Assembly: GCA_038501625.1 (NCBI GenBank) | Contig: JAZAYU010000008.1 | Location: 9,300,938-9,364,937 of the forward strand | Direction of reading: 5' to 3' | Length of the DNA: 64,000 nt | Origin: Corbicula japonica | Taxonomy: Eukaryota > Mollusca > Bivalvia > Venerida > Cyrenidae | Shown here: piece by piece, positions 47,651-61,000 of the stretch | How the letters are laid out: every line of letters starts with the position of its first letter | Numbering within the stretch: position 1 is the stretch's first letter | Notes under the pieces: model-generated | Seen by the model: the letters and a program-made list of their open reading frames with translations, nothing else | The model's database searches: none | Told to the model about the DNA's origin: nothing | Program-made: the position numbers and the translations under genes

Positions 47651-48419
47651 AGTGTTAAAGAATGTGGGACGTACTGACGGACTGACCGACAACTTGGCGA
47701 CTATTTCTGCGGGGAGCTTAAAAAGGTGTGGCCTTAACTTGCCAGTTTGTGTACATACACTGTATACATCTAAGACTTTCTTAAATTTAGTCTTAACATT
47801 TTGAGAATGTGCTTCAAATTTGTTGTTGTTGTTCTTTTTGTTGTTTTACTTACAAACAGTGAATTACATATTCAGAAAAGCCTGATTTTCAAAGTGCTAT
47901 AAAGTAAGAAAGTTTATTTTGTCACTATCCATAGAAAATGACAAAATTTACCCTATAAAATCTTCCAGAGCAAAGTTCTTAATATTGCATAACACAGATC
48001 TAAGCAGCAAAGTTCATGAGGTCATTGTCCAGCAACTTGACCAATATTAATGAATAAACTGGTAAACATCATATGTAGCTGAAGACAGGTAGAAATATTG
48101 GATTTCGACACTTGAAATTTTCACTCTGCTACTAAAATTTTTGTTTCAAATTTTATCACTGAACAACCAGTGAATGAATTGTTCAGGAAAGATTGAATTT
48201 TAAGATGGTATAAAGCTTGTGTCAAAATCTGGTTGATAACTGTAGAAAATCAAAGGTTAAAAACAGATTTTGAAAGAAAAAAAAATTAAAATCCCCAGGG
48301 CCGGGCCCCTGGTCAATTTAACAACATGATTTTAATCATTTGTGTAGAAATCATCAATATCAATATTCATACCAAATTTCATGACAATCGGACAAAAAAT
48401 GTAACCTCTATTGCTTTAA

Positions 48420-48885
48420 CAAAATTTACCTTAGGGTTAGGTAAAAAGGCCCATAACTCAGCCAAAAATAATCTGATCAGAAATTCCTTAGGAAATGCAC
48501 AACTAGGCTTGGTGACAAACACTCCTGTGAAGTTTCAATGAAATCCCTCAAGCGGTTTCAAAAAAGCTTAGGGTTAGGGTTAGGGTTAGGTAAAAAGGCC
48601 CATAACTCCGCCAAAAAAAAATCCGATCAGAAATTGCTTAGGATATGCATAACTAGGCTTGGTGACAAACACTCCTGTGAAGTTTCAATGAAATCCCTCA
48701 AGCGGTTTCAGAAAAGAAGCGAGGACAAGAATTTGCTAAAAAGGGCCATAACTCAGCCAAAAATAATCAGAGCAGAAATTCCTGACGATATGCACAACTA
48801 GGCTTGGTGACAAACACTCCTGTGAAGTTTCAAAGAAATCCCTCGAGCGGTTTTGGAGAAGAAGCGAGGACAAGATTATTTCGGA
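48420..48885 (+). repeat. Monomers of about 150 bp with TTAGGG-rich linkers
   Basis: The phrase aaggcccataactc recurs near 48444, 48596 and 48743. It is accompanied by gaagtttcaatgaaatccct and aggcttggtgacaaacactc. A cggacggacg-rich end follows at about 48883-48910. Confidence 0.75.
48568..48590 (+). repeat. Short interstitial telomere-type repeat (TTAGGG)3.8
   Basis: This is a 23-bp perfect run inside a monomer. The neighbouring monomer has only ttagggttagg near 48431, so slippage from a monomer sequence is the simplest origin. Confidence 0.9.
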
Positions 48886-50469
48886 CGGACGGACGCGACG
48901 GACGGACGGTCCGATTACTATATGCCTCCCTTCGCGAGCATAAAAAACAAAAAAAAACGCCATTTTTATCCCAATGCAACATTTTCCTCGCTTATCCTCG
49001 GATGCAGTGCCACGTCCTACCCCCTGATTATCTGAACACAAGATTTTTTATGATGAATTTAGTACTCCTTAGTTAGAAATGTACTGAAATTATTACAAAA
49101 TTGAAAAAACAACAACACTTGTGCAAGTCAACCATTTAAAATTTCAAATATGAAAAATATAAACATTGTGCACATCATTTGTGACTGTTATTAATGCTTT
49201 AATCCAAGGATACAGGTTACATCCCAAATGTAATCAGTGTAGATCCAAAGAAGCTAGCACATCTGTGCAGTCTAATCAGGATTTACATTGTTTGAATTTT
49301 TGGTGAATTACCGGTACATTATTTCTGACCAAGAAGCAAACAGTGTTGATTCAGTCACTGATGTGCAGGCAGATCTGTATCTGCTAGTAAACTTGCCATC
49401 TATGTAATTAATGTTATACAATTAGGAAAAGAGTTAAACACTTTCTACACCAACACTTGAATAAAATATATGTTCAAAAAACAACCAGACAAATCAAAGT
49501 AAGTCTAATATCACAGAAAAATTAAAAAGTTGCATACATGAAAATAACTGATTATAACAAACTGACATCCTTATTTATAATTACAAACATAGAACAAGTG
49601 TCTTTTCAAATCTCCATGTTAAAATTATGATAGGTCCGGCACGTACCGCATACTGTTCCGTACTCCATACTTCAGGATCTGTAGCAAGTCGATAGATGAC
49701 GTCACTGATAACGCCCAGACAGGCTTGACTACAACTATGATGTAATAATTTAGTTCCACGAAACCTATTCATTTGTGTACACTTTCAAATATTAAATGAT
49801 CTATGAATATTATAACAGGGGTTCTGAGAGGGTCTAATTCACTCACTTGATTAATCATGAGATATTCTGCGCATAACAAAAACATTAATTAAAGGTTGTT
49901 ACCAGTAATAAACTGCTACCAGTAAAATACACCTGGTTTAGATTTTGAAATGTAGTATGGGGTGCATCTAGTAAAACTTATGTAAATAAGTTACTGTTTC
50001 TAAGTAAACCAGATAGAACAATTATACAGGGATCACAATACTATTCATTTTCAGAAGCAATGGAAAAAATTGCTTCTTTATCCAGACAAATAATTTTACT
50101 TTGAAAGGCTTATTTTATGTTTACAGAAAACCAGATTTTGACCAACTTATATTTTTGATATGTTTGAATATAAAGACCGTATCAAAGCTTCATTGCAATG
50201 AAAAAGTATATTGATTTCAAAACTCATCATCCAAGAATTTAACTTTTTTAAAGAAAAAAATATTCTGGTCCTATGACTTGGAATAAAATTTAATACTATT
50301 GAATTGTACCTTAGTGCTTCTAGTGCATTTGAATCGTAAATAATTGTGTTAATACAAATTTCTCATCATATAACATTAGTTGCACTTTAACTGGAGACAT
50401 CAAGTTCATTCATCATGTTTTATTTTATCATGCAGCTGTATTAACATTTGCACTGACAGCAATGAACTG

Positions 50470-50562
50470 TGCCCAAGATCATGAAACTAAATCTGGAGAC
50501 CAGTCTCAAATCTCAAGCATCAGATGCTTGAGATTTGAGGCTGGTCTCCAATCTTGGGCCCT
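50470..50562. repeat. CCAGTCTC palindromic repeat, short form
   Basis: Arms starting gcccaagatc and ending gatcttgggc-like sequence meet at caagcatcagatgcttg. It is a nearly uninterrupted hairpin. Longer relatives lie at 54835-54968, 56114-56262 and 59163-59311. Confidence 0.85.
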
Positions 50563-51184
50563 GATATTTTTTATAGTATTATCAGTCATTGACAGATATC
50601 ATCCTTAAGCCCCACTCACATTGACAGAATATTTTCTTAAGAAGTCTCTTAACCTCTATGTGTTGACAATTTTTTAATCTGGACACCCCAAGTCAAGACT
50701 TGATCAAAATACATCTAATGACAAATATGGCACAAGAGCTTATTGTCTGCAGACGAAGTGTAACAGAATTCCAGGTAAATTGTATGTATATTTACACTCA
50801 TCATGCACACAGTTATGATGACCGCTCTTACTTTCACCACTGTTTCTCTTCCTGATGAATAACTACTGTTAATGGGATGTGGCTAGCTTAAAGCCACAAA
50901 CAGTTGAACAGCTCACAATGTTTTAACTATGATACTGACAAGCTGCTAGAACTGACATGAAATCATTCAATTTGTAGTTAATAGTGCTGTTCCAACATGC
51001 TTTAGAAAAACCGATATTATTAATCATTTACCCAAATACAATTAAATACACTGTACTGAAATAATTAGGAGTGAAGGACAATAAAAACAGTAACATGATG
51101 TGCTCCACGGGATATGAAAAACATTTCTTGGTGTTTAAAATAAGCTTTAAGTCATTCTCGCACTTTAAGCCTATACTTCATATA

Positions 51185-51385
51185 TAGGCATTTTATGTAT
51201 GTGTAAACAGTGAAGATCCAAATCGGCCAACACATCTGTGCCGTCTAATCAGGATCTGCACAGTTCACTTTTAGAATTATAACGTTATTTCTGACCAAAA
51301 AGCAACTAATGCAGATCCAGATCAGACAGCACAGATATGTTGGCATATCTAGATCTACACTGTCTGTCTATGCAGATTAAAGGGT
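51185..51385. repeat. gtgtagatcc palindromic interspersed repeat
   Basis: This imperfect foldback has gtgaagatccaaatcggcca on one side and atctagatctacactgt on the other, with catctgtgcc(a/g)tctaatcagg inside. Full relatives lie at 49197-49402, 51643-51866, 54215-54432 and 58467-58686, with partial ones near 24195, 53163 and 63292. Confidence 0.75.
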
Positions 51386-51642
51386 TAAGCAAAAAAATAT
51401 TTCTCATAACCTGAGGATTGCTGTAAATCACTGATTAAATCATTAATTAAGGATAAAAAAGCTGAGACTGTTAATATAAAAAACTACAAAAAACTGAGGT
51501 TTAAAGTAAACCCAGAACAAATGATATGCTTCAACCTAATCAGACAGATTTCAAAGAAATTCTTACTTTAATTATATTAGAGAATAACATGCCAAACTGC
51601 TATAAGAAATAAACAAATGTGACTTAATTTTAACACTTTCCT

Positions 51643-51866
51643 CCATATATACGCATTTTTACGTATGTGCGACCAGTGTAGATCCAGATCAGCCAACACA
51701 TCTGTGCCCTCTGATCAGGATCTGCACTGGTTGCATTTTGGTCAGAAATAGCCTAATAAATTAAAAAGTGAACAGTGCAGATCCTGATCAGACGGCACTG
51801 ACGTGATGGCTGATCTTGATCTACACTGTTCGCCAGCGCAATAAAGGTTTATCTATGTAGGAAAAG
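51643..51866. repeat. gtgtagatcc palindromic interspersed repeat
   Basis: This is the best preserved copy. It contains gtgtagatccagatcagcca, then cctctgatcaggatctgcac, then cagatcctgatcagacggca, and ends with gatctacactgttcgcc. Confidence 0.8.
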
Positions 51867-51915
51867 ATTAAACACATCAACACCGGTTTTATACATGTAA
51901 TGAACACACTGGAAT

Positions 51916-52035
51916 CTATGGAGCAGAAGCAGTATCTGATTTCTTAGCAGATGACTGATTGCTTTCCCTTTTCCATGGCTTGGCTTTAACTCTGTAAAAC
52001 TTGGTTCCAATAGGCACTTTGAATCGGTTGTTTGC
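51916..52035 (-). CDS. RB1CC1: RB1CC1 last exon, claw domain end
   Basis: The acceptor is ttttag|GCA. The exon encodes ANNRFKVPIGTKFYRVKAKP, then a basic and Ser-rich tail ending SDTASAP, and stops at TAG 51918-51916. The tail is longer than in human, which ends a few residues after VKA. The Arg, Phe and Lys of NRFK and the Phe of TKFYR line up with residues reported to form the receptor-binding pocket. Confidence 0.97.
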   Translation of the reverse strand, partial: ANNRFKVPIGTKFYRVKAKPWKRESNQSSAKKSDTASAP

Positions 52036-55000
52036 CTAAAATAAAAAAAGCATCAGTTGCAGACGTATCACCTAACATGGATGTGAGGTCATTGTTTTCA
52101 TCATTTTGTTATGCAAATTCTTCTAAATGTTTTAATAAATGAAAACCACTTTAAAAACGAACTATCAGAGATATAAACAGATAAATCGTTTTGCCACGAC
52201 ATGCTGTGAAAAAGTGTGCTGTCATTGTCTTCGTCATCAATGTGGCTTTTTAACAGCCATCCAAAAAATATGTAATAGCATTAATTCTTTTCATAGTTTC
52301 ATTAAAATGAGAATATTTATAAGTGTAAATATAAGAACTGAATTACTATTTAATTATTATATTCATCTGGGTATGGAAAACATTTAAATTGTTTAAAGTA
52401 AGCATGAAGCCCTTCTGGCTTTAAACTTAATAAAAATGTTTCTATACCTAAAAGTACACCATCAACTATTGATTTAATCCTTAAATAGTATATGTACCAG
52501 ATAATCTGGATGCACAACCAAGTTAAAAAAAAACTCCATAGAAATATTGCTATAGTTGTTAAAATATTTTATCTTTTTTTGTAATTTGATAAACTGATGT
52601 ACATTAAAACATTTTATTGATAAGGACAATTTTAGCAATGTTATTGAGAACAAAGAATAAATATTAAACATGTCATCCATAGACTGGTACATCATCTCAA
52701 AACTTGTTCACATTAATCAAAGCTGATTTACCTTTTTAGCTTGGCAATATTCTTTATCAATAACCTCAGCAATTAACCACTGCTTTTTAGCTTCACCAGA
52801 TTCTGTAAAACAAATTACATTTGATCAAATTCTAAAAAAACTAACAAATATCTTAAAGAAACAACACATTCTCATATTTTAAAAGATATGAATTACTCTT
52901 AGTCCAGGTTCCATGGAAGACAATTGGAAAGTGATGCTGTTAATGTGAATTAAACAAAAGTCACCTTGACCTTCAGATGTGCCTGTAACAACTTAGTTCT
53001 GTGACAAAATGTCAACATCACTGGTTATACAATTGCCTTATGTAGCACTATTGAATCACTTTTAAAAAGGATGAAACACTGAATATAATAGAGAAGTCTG
53101 GGTGATAATTTCCCTAAATTTTACTTCCATAACAAACTGCGGTTTATTGACTTTTTGACAAATATAGACCCTGATCAAATTATGGCATAACACAGTCAGA
53201 AACGGATCTAAACTGTTTTCTAGATGCCTAACAAAATGCTTCTATAATTTAACAGTGTAGCCTATGATAAGACTGTGATAAAGCACAGTGCCTGCATAGG
53301 CTTTAAGCTACATGGATTTTATCATTGTATGTCACTTATTTCTTCCTGATAAATTTTATCTATAAGTTATGTAACACTTAAGAGGGGGGCTCAATACATG
53401 CCTTATTTTTCCTAACAATATCAATTTAAACTCACCAGTTTTGAGTCCTAATGGTGAAAGACATTCGGTGTGTAGAAAGTGTAATGTATTTCCCACTGTA
53501 AATACAACATACAGGTCAAGGCGCTCATCAAGGCACAGTAACACCAAATCACCAACATGACAGCTGAAACAAAACACGATCATCTATCATGACCACTGCG
53601 AGTTTATCAAGAGTGTCTGTAAGGTTTTGGTATGACAGTGAGTATACACAGAAATCAGTATATAAGTGTGACCCAAGACTGAGAGAATAATCTTGACATC
53701 TCTTTCTTGTTGTCAGATATAATACTGGCAACTTGTGTGTTAATACATGTAGTTACACACCTAGGAATATAGTTTGTTGATTGCTGTCAGATGTAAAAAA
53801 GAAACAACATGTTAAAACTTGAAAATTAACAGCCATCTTCAAAGTGGACAGATTGTTTAAGCAAGACTGTTAATTCTAGACAATAGTACACAGCAGAAGG
53901 TTTATTCCAGTTATTTCAATTGCAAATACTGCATAAATTTCCAAAGCTAAGAACTAGAATAATCATTCAAATATGTACACTTCACTTATCTTGAATAAAC
54001 ACTAAGAATACAGTGTGTTCACCTCAATCTTGCTTACCTTGTTATGGATACTTTGTCTTGGACTAGAGATCTTGTACTGGCCGACATGGACAGCTCCATC
54101 TTAAAACAATGTAATAATTACATGTTGTCGGTTGAGTGCAAAACAGTTGTAACTGCCTTGATATAGATTTAAAACTGGTTTGCACTCAGCCCAGATGGTT
54201 GTATTTTTTATCTTTTACACCATATGCACACATTTTAACGCATGTGCAACCAGTGTATATCTTCATCAGGCCGCACATCTGTGTTGTCTGATCTGAACCT
54301 GCACTGGTCACATATTGGTCAGAAATAACCTAATGAAGCTAACAGTGAACAGTATAGATCCTGATCAGATGGCCCAGATGTGCCAACTGATCTGGATCTA
54401 CACTGTTTGCCCAAGTGATAAAAGTTTATCTATGGAGTAAATTGTCAATGTATTTAAATTAGAAAATGCCTTTTCTAAATGTAAGACTAAGTTATGTTAT
54501 TTTAAAATCTCTGAACATTATACATTATGTTTTTCTTAATGTAAGGTTACTAGTGTACTGTATGTTTAGCACTGAACTGGTAAAAGTACAACATTCATAA
54601 CAAAATTCTAAAAACATACATATAACTAATACTAAGAAATATTATTATTAAACTGTTTCAAACTGGACAAAGATTTGCAATTATAGACAATACTTGTGCT
54701 AGAGGTACCTACCACTTTCTGTTGCATTCTACTTAATTCTTCATCTTTTAACCTTACTACCTGCAAATCATTGCATAAAAAGAAATTCCAGTAAAATTAT
54801 GGAATGACTAAATAGCCTTTATGTTGTATCTCCAAGTCACAAGGTCATAAATCTGAGACAGGAAACCAGTCTTAAAACTTCAGCTTCTGATTGGTCAATA
54901 GACAGACTGTGGTTAAAATCAACCAATCTCCATGGAAGACTGGTCCCCAATTTCAGTTTTATGATCATATAGCCTGGTTATACATGGCATTTGCAATAAA

Positions 55001-58000
55001 TTTATTAGACCAATGACTTTACACACAATGAGTGAAAGACACAAGCTAACGACCAACTTGACAGATAAGATCATAATGCAGAAGTGTCCATCAGCCTGTT
55101 CAAATGTGTGGAATCTATCACAATACTACTTCATGAGGTTGGATCCATGATTAATGCTTCTACTCACATGGTAGATTTTCTTATCACTTGATAATTAGTC
55201 ACCTTTTTAAACAGGCATGAAGTATGAAAAATACAAACAATATTAAAACAAAAGCTACTCTATTAGGCCAAAGAAACTAAAGCCTTAAGATTCAGCACAT
55301 CAGTTTTTTGAATGACCAAACATTGTTTTACGAATTGAATTTTTGTTGTTGTTGTTACTTCCCAGTTGTGTGTCCCTCCCTTCTCTTTACGAGGACATTA
55401 TGGTGTGGACATACCAGCTTTCCATGGTGGAGGATGACCCCATGTGCCCCTCTATGCAATTTTCAGGCTCGAGCAGGCACCTAGAACCACCAACGTTCCG
55501 CAAGCTAGCTGGTTAGCTTCCTCACATGAAAGATCTTGACCCTTGTAGGTCTTGAACTAACAGCGGTCAAGGGCAAGTGATTCTCAGTCGGAAACCTTAA
55601 CCACTCGGCCAAGGACGCCCCCCATTGAATTTCCGTGTTTATTGCCAGAATGTTTATACCTAATTTCATAAAAACCTAAGGTTAATATTCTGACAGTTCA
55701 TACAAGGTCTGTGATGTCAAACCATTGTTTATGCTTCCATTCTTCATGAAATAAACATTTACATTAGTCTATCCTTAGTTTAAAACAAAAATATTTCATA
55801 CCTCATATTATCCCCATTTTCTATATAATTTTTTGGTTATCTGAAACTGTATTTCCTTTGGCTCTTACATAAAACAAAGTGGGACAAGGATTGGAAAAAC
55901 TCTCATATCCTCAATATGCATCAATAATTTTGTAACAAGTAATGGGAATTTCTATCTGGATTCACAACATTTTATTTACACAACAAAATTCATGTTACAA
56001 AGAATCATCAAAAAGTCCATTCCACATATTGATGTCCCTATCTCCCCTAGCCTAAAACAGAACAGATGTGGGTCAAAGTGGGATCATTTACCCAACAGAT
56101 AGTTAGAAAAACTGTGCCCAAGGTTATAAAACTGAGCATGGAAACCAGTCTCAAATCTCAAGCATATGATTGGCTGAAATGGCGACCGGTCACCATTTCA
56201 GCCAATCAGATGCTTGAGATTAGACTGGTTTCCAAACTCAGTTTTATAACCTTCAGCCCTGTATGACTGAAATGTATTCAATGTAATTGTGGTAATTTTC
56301 CCTCTCACTTTCAGAAAGATGTAAGCATCTTACTACCCACACACTCAGTTATTCAGACAAGTTTCAAGGCCTAATGAAATAAGCATAATTGATGTGTGAA
56401 TGATTTTATGTACAGGGAATAGGAGTTCCATATCTTCACACTTTTCAAATAGACCCAGACTTCTTTAACACCACCTGATATCCTTCTATCTGAGAAAAAA
56501 GCAGTACTTTTGCAATAAGAAACATTAACAATCAACCAAGAAATTCCTGACCTGCAGATCAAGTTCAGCCTAAAATGTATTTAACCTCCCTTTGAACAAA
56601 ATTAAGCAAGACAAAAATTTACATTTAACAACAAAAGCACCACTGCCTTCCAAGTTAAATTCCTGTCTTCTACTTGGTAGTCATTGGTAGATATGACAAC
56701 AGAAGTAATTAAAACCTGAGTAGTGAGAAAAAAGCCCCATCTGGGGTGCAAAATGATAAATGGGACCTGGAGACATCTTCATTCTATGGAGTGTTAACAT
56801 AAGTATACACAATATCTCTTTTCAATTATCATTCACATCTTTATTGGCAAACATTTTACATATGAGCTTGAAATGTTGAAAAAACACAAGCATGAAAATC
56901 AGGTCCATTTTATCTTTCTGCAGCCATTGAATACTGTATATTAAATATTTAAGAACAGCTATACTTACATCTTCTAGATCCTTTATCCTTTGCTGAACTT
57001 CAGGATCACTATAACACAATATCAAGACATTACTTTAAACATACTGTAACTTGATGTATCTCATTCACACAAAAAATACAGATATTTACAACTTTTTTTC
57101 TATAATCACAAACTTGTTATTCTTTGCATATCAAATTTGAAGTACACTGTACATGTATATGAAAACTATGAAACATGAACTTTAAAAGCCACTGAACACA
57201 ACAAATAAGAAACTGAAACTATTGATCGGTTTGATTGCACTTGTTCATGTGCAGTTACAGAAATGCATATTACTGTCAAAAGTTCCTGGCTGCAGGTTAA
57301 GAAAACTTAAATATCTACAAAAATAGGCAGTAAGATGTTTTATCCATCCTAGTGATCATTAAGTAATTCAAGACGGCAAGCGGGAGAGGTGATCTATGAT
57401 TTTATACTTTTTATTGCCTTACAATATTTGCACTGTTACTCAAGCAAGAAATGGAATATGCCTAGCTTCGCTCCCCAGACACTGATCTTTTTCTGCTGAA
57501 TCAATCTAATGGACATTTTTAGTTTATAAAGCAGTTCTGGTGTAAATAAGTCATATACATTTTCCTCCTGTTAGTACAATATATGTTGGAAATATTAACT
57601 TTAAATGTGACAGACGAGCCAGGCCAACAGTGAGTAAAAAAACTGTGCATTTAATAGTCTCTTTCATTCAAAATTGAATGAATATCTCTTGCAATTAAGT
57701 CTGAAATTCAACTAACAGATAATAATTTTTCTGAGCACTTAAACTGGTTAAACCAGTAAAATCAGGAACTATTTTCACAAAACAAAAGTTTTCTCACGTT
57801 AGCTGTACAACAGATGGTGAAGAAGTGACAGCAGTAGTGTCCTCGGTGTCCAGGCCTGCACTCTGCAGCTGCTCCCGGTACTGCTGAACTTGTCTTTGTG
57901 CGAGCCCCAGCTCTGTCTCCAGGTGCCGCTGTGCTGCCTCCTTGTCTTTGAGAAAGATCATGGCTCTTTCCTTTACATCCTCAGCCTTCGACTTTTCCTC

Positions 58001-61000
58001 CCTCAAAACTCTGATTTGTTCTGTAAAAATGCAAATGTCCTATTACTCTAAACATTTTATGGTATCGATTTTGGTATTAATTACCATGTTTTAAAACAGT
58101 AATTACATGTTTTCCAAGTTTATATAAAGCTTAACAAATAAAATGACATTTATTGAATAGTTTTGGTTCAGGCTGATATGGACTACACTAGTTGTAACTG
58201 CTTAAAACTTGGACTAAAGCCAGCTTAAAAAGGTTAAGCTCATGTGTTCATACTCACCTTTCATTTGCTTGATCTCCTCAGTTATCTGGCTTTCCTTTAT
58301 TTTCAATTCCTCAATGACACGATCCTTTTCTCGACTAACTCTGTTCACAGCTTCATTGAACTTGGTCTGAAATACATGGCCACATATAAGGTAATCATTA
58401 ATCAGTGACTTTCCATTCATATGTTTATGTCGGATAACATGGTACTGATACAGTGATTAACTTTCTACTCCATATATACATCAGGTTTTATAGCATGTGT
58501 GTCACAATAATGTAGATCCAGTTCGTCAGGAACATCATGCCATCTGGTTAGGATCTACACTGTTGGCTTCTTGGTCAAAAATAACATAATGATTAAAGTG
58601 TTGATCCTGATCAGATAGCACAGATGTGCTGGGTGATCTAGATAAACACTGTTTGCCCATGCAATTGAATCATAAATATGGAGTAAAGGATTAATTCTGT
58701 TAGAATTTTAGGGTGCAGTTAAACAAAAGAATGTGATCCCCTGTAGTAAGCAGCAATTTGTCTTAAAGAGCCAGTTCATAAAGCTCCAAAGTTTTCTAAT
58801 CAATCTCCTCTTTATAATATTCTTTACTTCCTTCATATATTTTTGGGCAGGACAAGCAAGAGGTTGCAGCCACAAAAATGTTTTCTCATCACAATGGCAT
58901 ACCTTCAATTACCACATACTGTCTTGAGTGGTACTGTATCCTATTTAAATTTGTTTTGTCTTTGTAGTGTTTATTATGTCTCATGTTAGTTGATTTAATG
59001 TTTTATTCACCTGTTTATCACCCGTCATGGTTGTTAGACTGGTTTTCAGTTGTAGCGCATCTTCTTTCTCTTTCTCTATAAGAGCTACCAGTCTACTGAT
59101 CTCTGCCTCATGCTCTACTTCCTTTTCTGCCAGTCTCTAAACAATTAGAACATAACACATGTGCCCCAGATCTTAAACTGAGAATGAAGACAAATCTCAA
59201 ATATCAAGCATCTAATTGGCTGAAATGGACACAATCCTCCATTAATGTCTCAATCAGATGTTTGAGATATCAGACTGGTGTCAATTTTCAGTTTTATAAT
59301 CTTGAGCCCTGACCTTGATGGAAGACTTACCAGTCAATATGAACATGTTTGTGTTTTTGCAGACAACACTGATTTTGTAACACTTGAGTTGTAGACAAAT
59401 ACATTTTATTCTTCCTTACCATAGGGATAAAATATATATAGGAGCTGACACTTGTTTCTAAGACAAGTTTAATATTTTTGGTATGACATGGCAATGTGTG
59501 TCAGATTCTATTTTATCACACAATTTAAAAATACAGAAGGGGTCAAACTAACAAGGATCAAAGAAATCTGCACTAGGGAAAGCGTGTGCCATCTAAGTAA
59601 CACTGTGATGACATTGATGACTATGTTTAAGCGGTTTGAAAACAAGAGGACAAATGAATACACCTATGAAATAATTGAAGTAAGCAGCCACAGGGCACTT
59701 GATAACTTTTGGGGACAGGTACCCATAGCCTTCGGAAGGGGAATTTTGTGTCGTGTTAAGACAAAAAGATGAAACAAGGGAACTTTTAAGTCACATTATG
59801 CATGTTTTGACTTTGAAGATTCACACTTACTTATAACACTGTTTTCCACCACTGATTATTATAGCTAATATATTTTGTGACTTAAGACTTACAAATAAAT
59901 CAATTTATCAATTACTTGCATTTTCGGGAGTCAAATGCATTTAAATTTTGTTTTAGAATTACGAGGGGAATTTTTTTCTAAGATAGGGGAAAAACATACT
60001 ATTTTGAGAGGGGAATGGGGCCCATATTTAGCCCAAAAATGGCCAAACAAGTACCCTGAGCCAATAGCAACAAAGCTTGGTTGAAGAACACATGTGTAAC
60101 ATAAAAAATATTTGTAATTTGTATAAAACAACTGACCTGGTCAAAGTATTTTATGGATCTCATCTTTTAAAGCCTAACACTAAATGTTCTTACAAAAATA
60201 AAAATTAATCACTGATTTAGCTTTACATTAAAGAGATGTAACACATGCAGCACAGCAGCACAGTATTTTGATGAAAAAAAGGGGTTATTTTACTGTAACT
60301 TTGTTGATTTTCATTACCTGGATATGCAAGATTATGTATAAAGCCATGAAATGAACGTGAAGTGTACTCTGATGCCCGTTCATGATTAACAAATCTATAA
60401 ATATCATTTGCTCTGGACTGTTTGTCTTTTTACCAATATAACTACCTTCAAGAACTATGTGCACAGGCAAAAAAGGTTGGTAGTTGTTAAGTTGGTAAAT
60501 TAAAGGTATACTATTATATATTTTGCTTAGGCTCTGGAATACTGGAAAACAAATTAGATCAATAGTTACCTTATCAAATTCTTGAAGCTGTTTCTTGGCC
60601 TCTTCAAGTTCAGCCTGTGAATGAGCATCCTGACTGTCAGCAACAAGATACTCAGTTTGTGTCTCACTTGAGCAGGTTTTATCTGGATTATCACTATCAT
60701 CCTCAGCATCACATGCTTCAGTCTGCACCAATGTATAATCAAAGTGTTTCTCATCAGTTTGAATTGAATATTCTACAACTTGTGCTTTATCAGTCTGATT
60801 GGTTGAGCTTTTGGTTTCTGCAGTATCTGTTTGAGTAGACAGATGAGTCAAGTCACTAGGTTCTGTCTGCATTGATGTTGAAAGTTGGTCACTGATTTCA
60901 GTTTGAGCCTCGATATGTAAGGTCACAGGGACTGGATTTGTCTGTGTATCACTGCTACAGGTATTGAACACAGAAGTGGAGGTCTGAATTTCACATGTGG

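Larger units (their letters stand above)
45751..49026 (+). mobile_element. 3.3-kb composite element with about 80-bp terminal inverted repeats and 6-bp target duplication
   Basis: The left end starts cagggggtaggacgtggcac (45751) and the right end is ...gccacgtcctaccccctg (49026). The arms stay complementary for about 80 bp, up to the aaaaatggcg stretch. Both sides are flanked by attatc (45745-45750 and 49027-49032). No transposase is visible, so it is non-autonomous. The 6-bp duplication does not fit hAT (8 bp) or Tc1/mariner (TA); the superfamily is open. Inside lie a foldback element and two monomer arrays. Confidence 0.85.
49033..51915. other. Intergenic stretch downstream of RB1CC1
   Basis: The stretch holds three gtgtagatcc-type palindromic repeats (about 49197-49402, 51185-51385, 51643-51866) and one CCAGTCTC-type palindrome (50470-50562). 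No gene is recognised. The RB1CC1 3' UTR should lie near its right end. Confidence 0.5.

Noticed and set aside
48568..48590. Chromosome end or fusion site
   Set aside because: Only 23 bp, embedded in a dispersed element monomer with unique sequence on both sides.
59488..59772. 94-codon plus-strand ORF in an RB1CC1 intron
   Set aside because: It has no recognisable domain, lies antisense within an intron and is short. It is not supportable as a gene.
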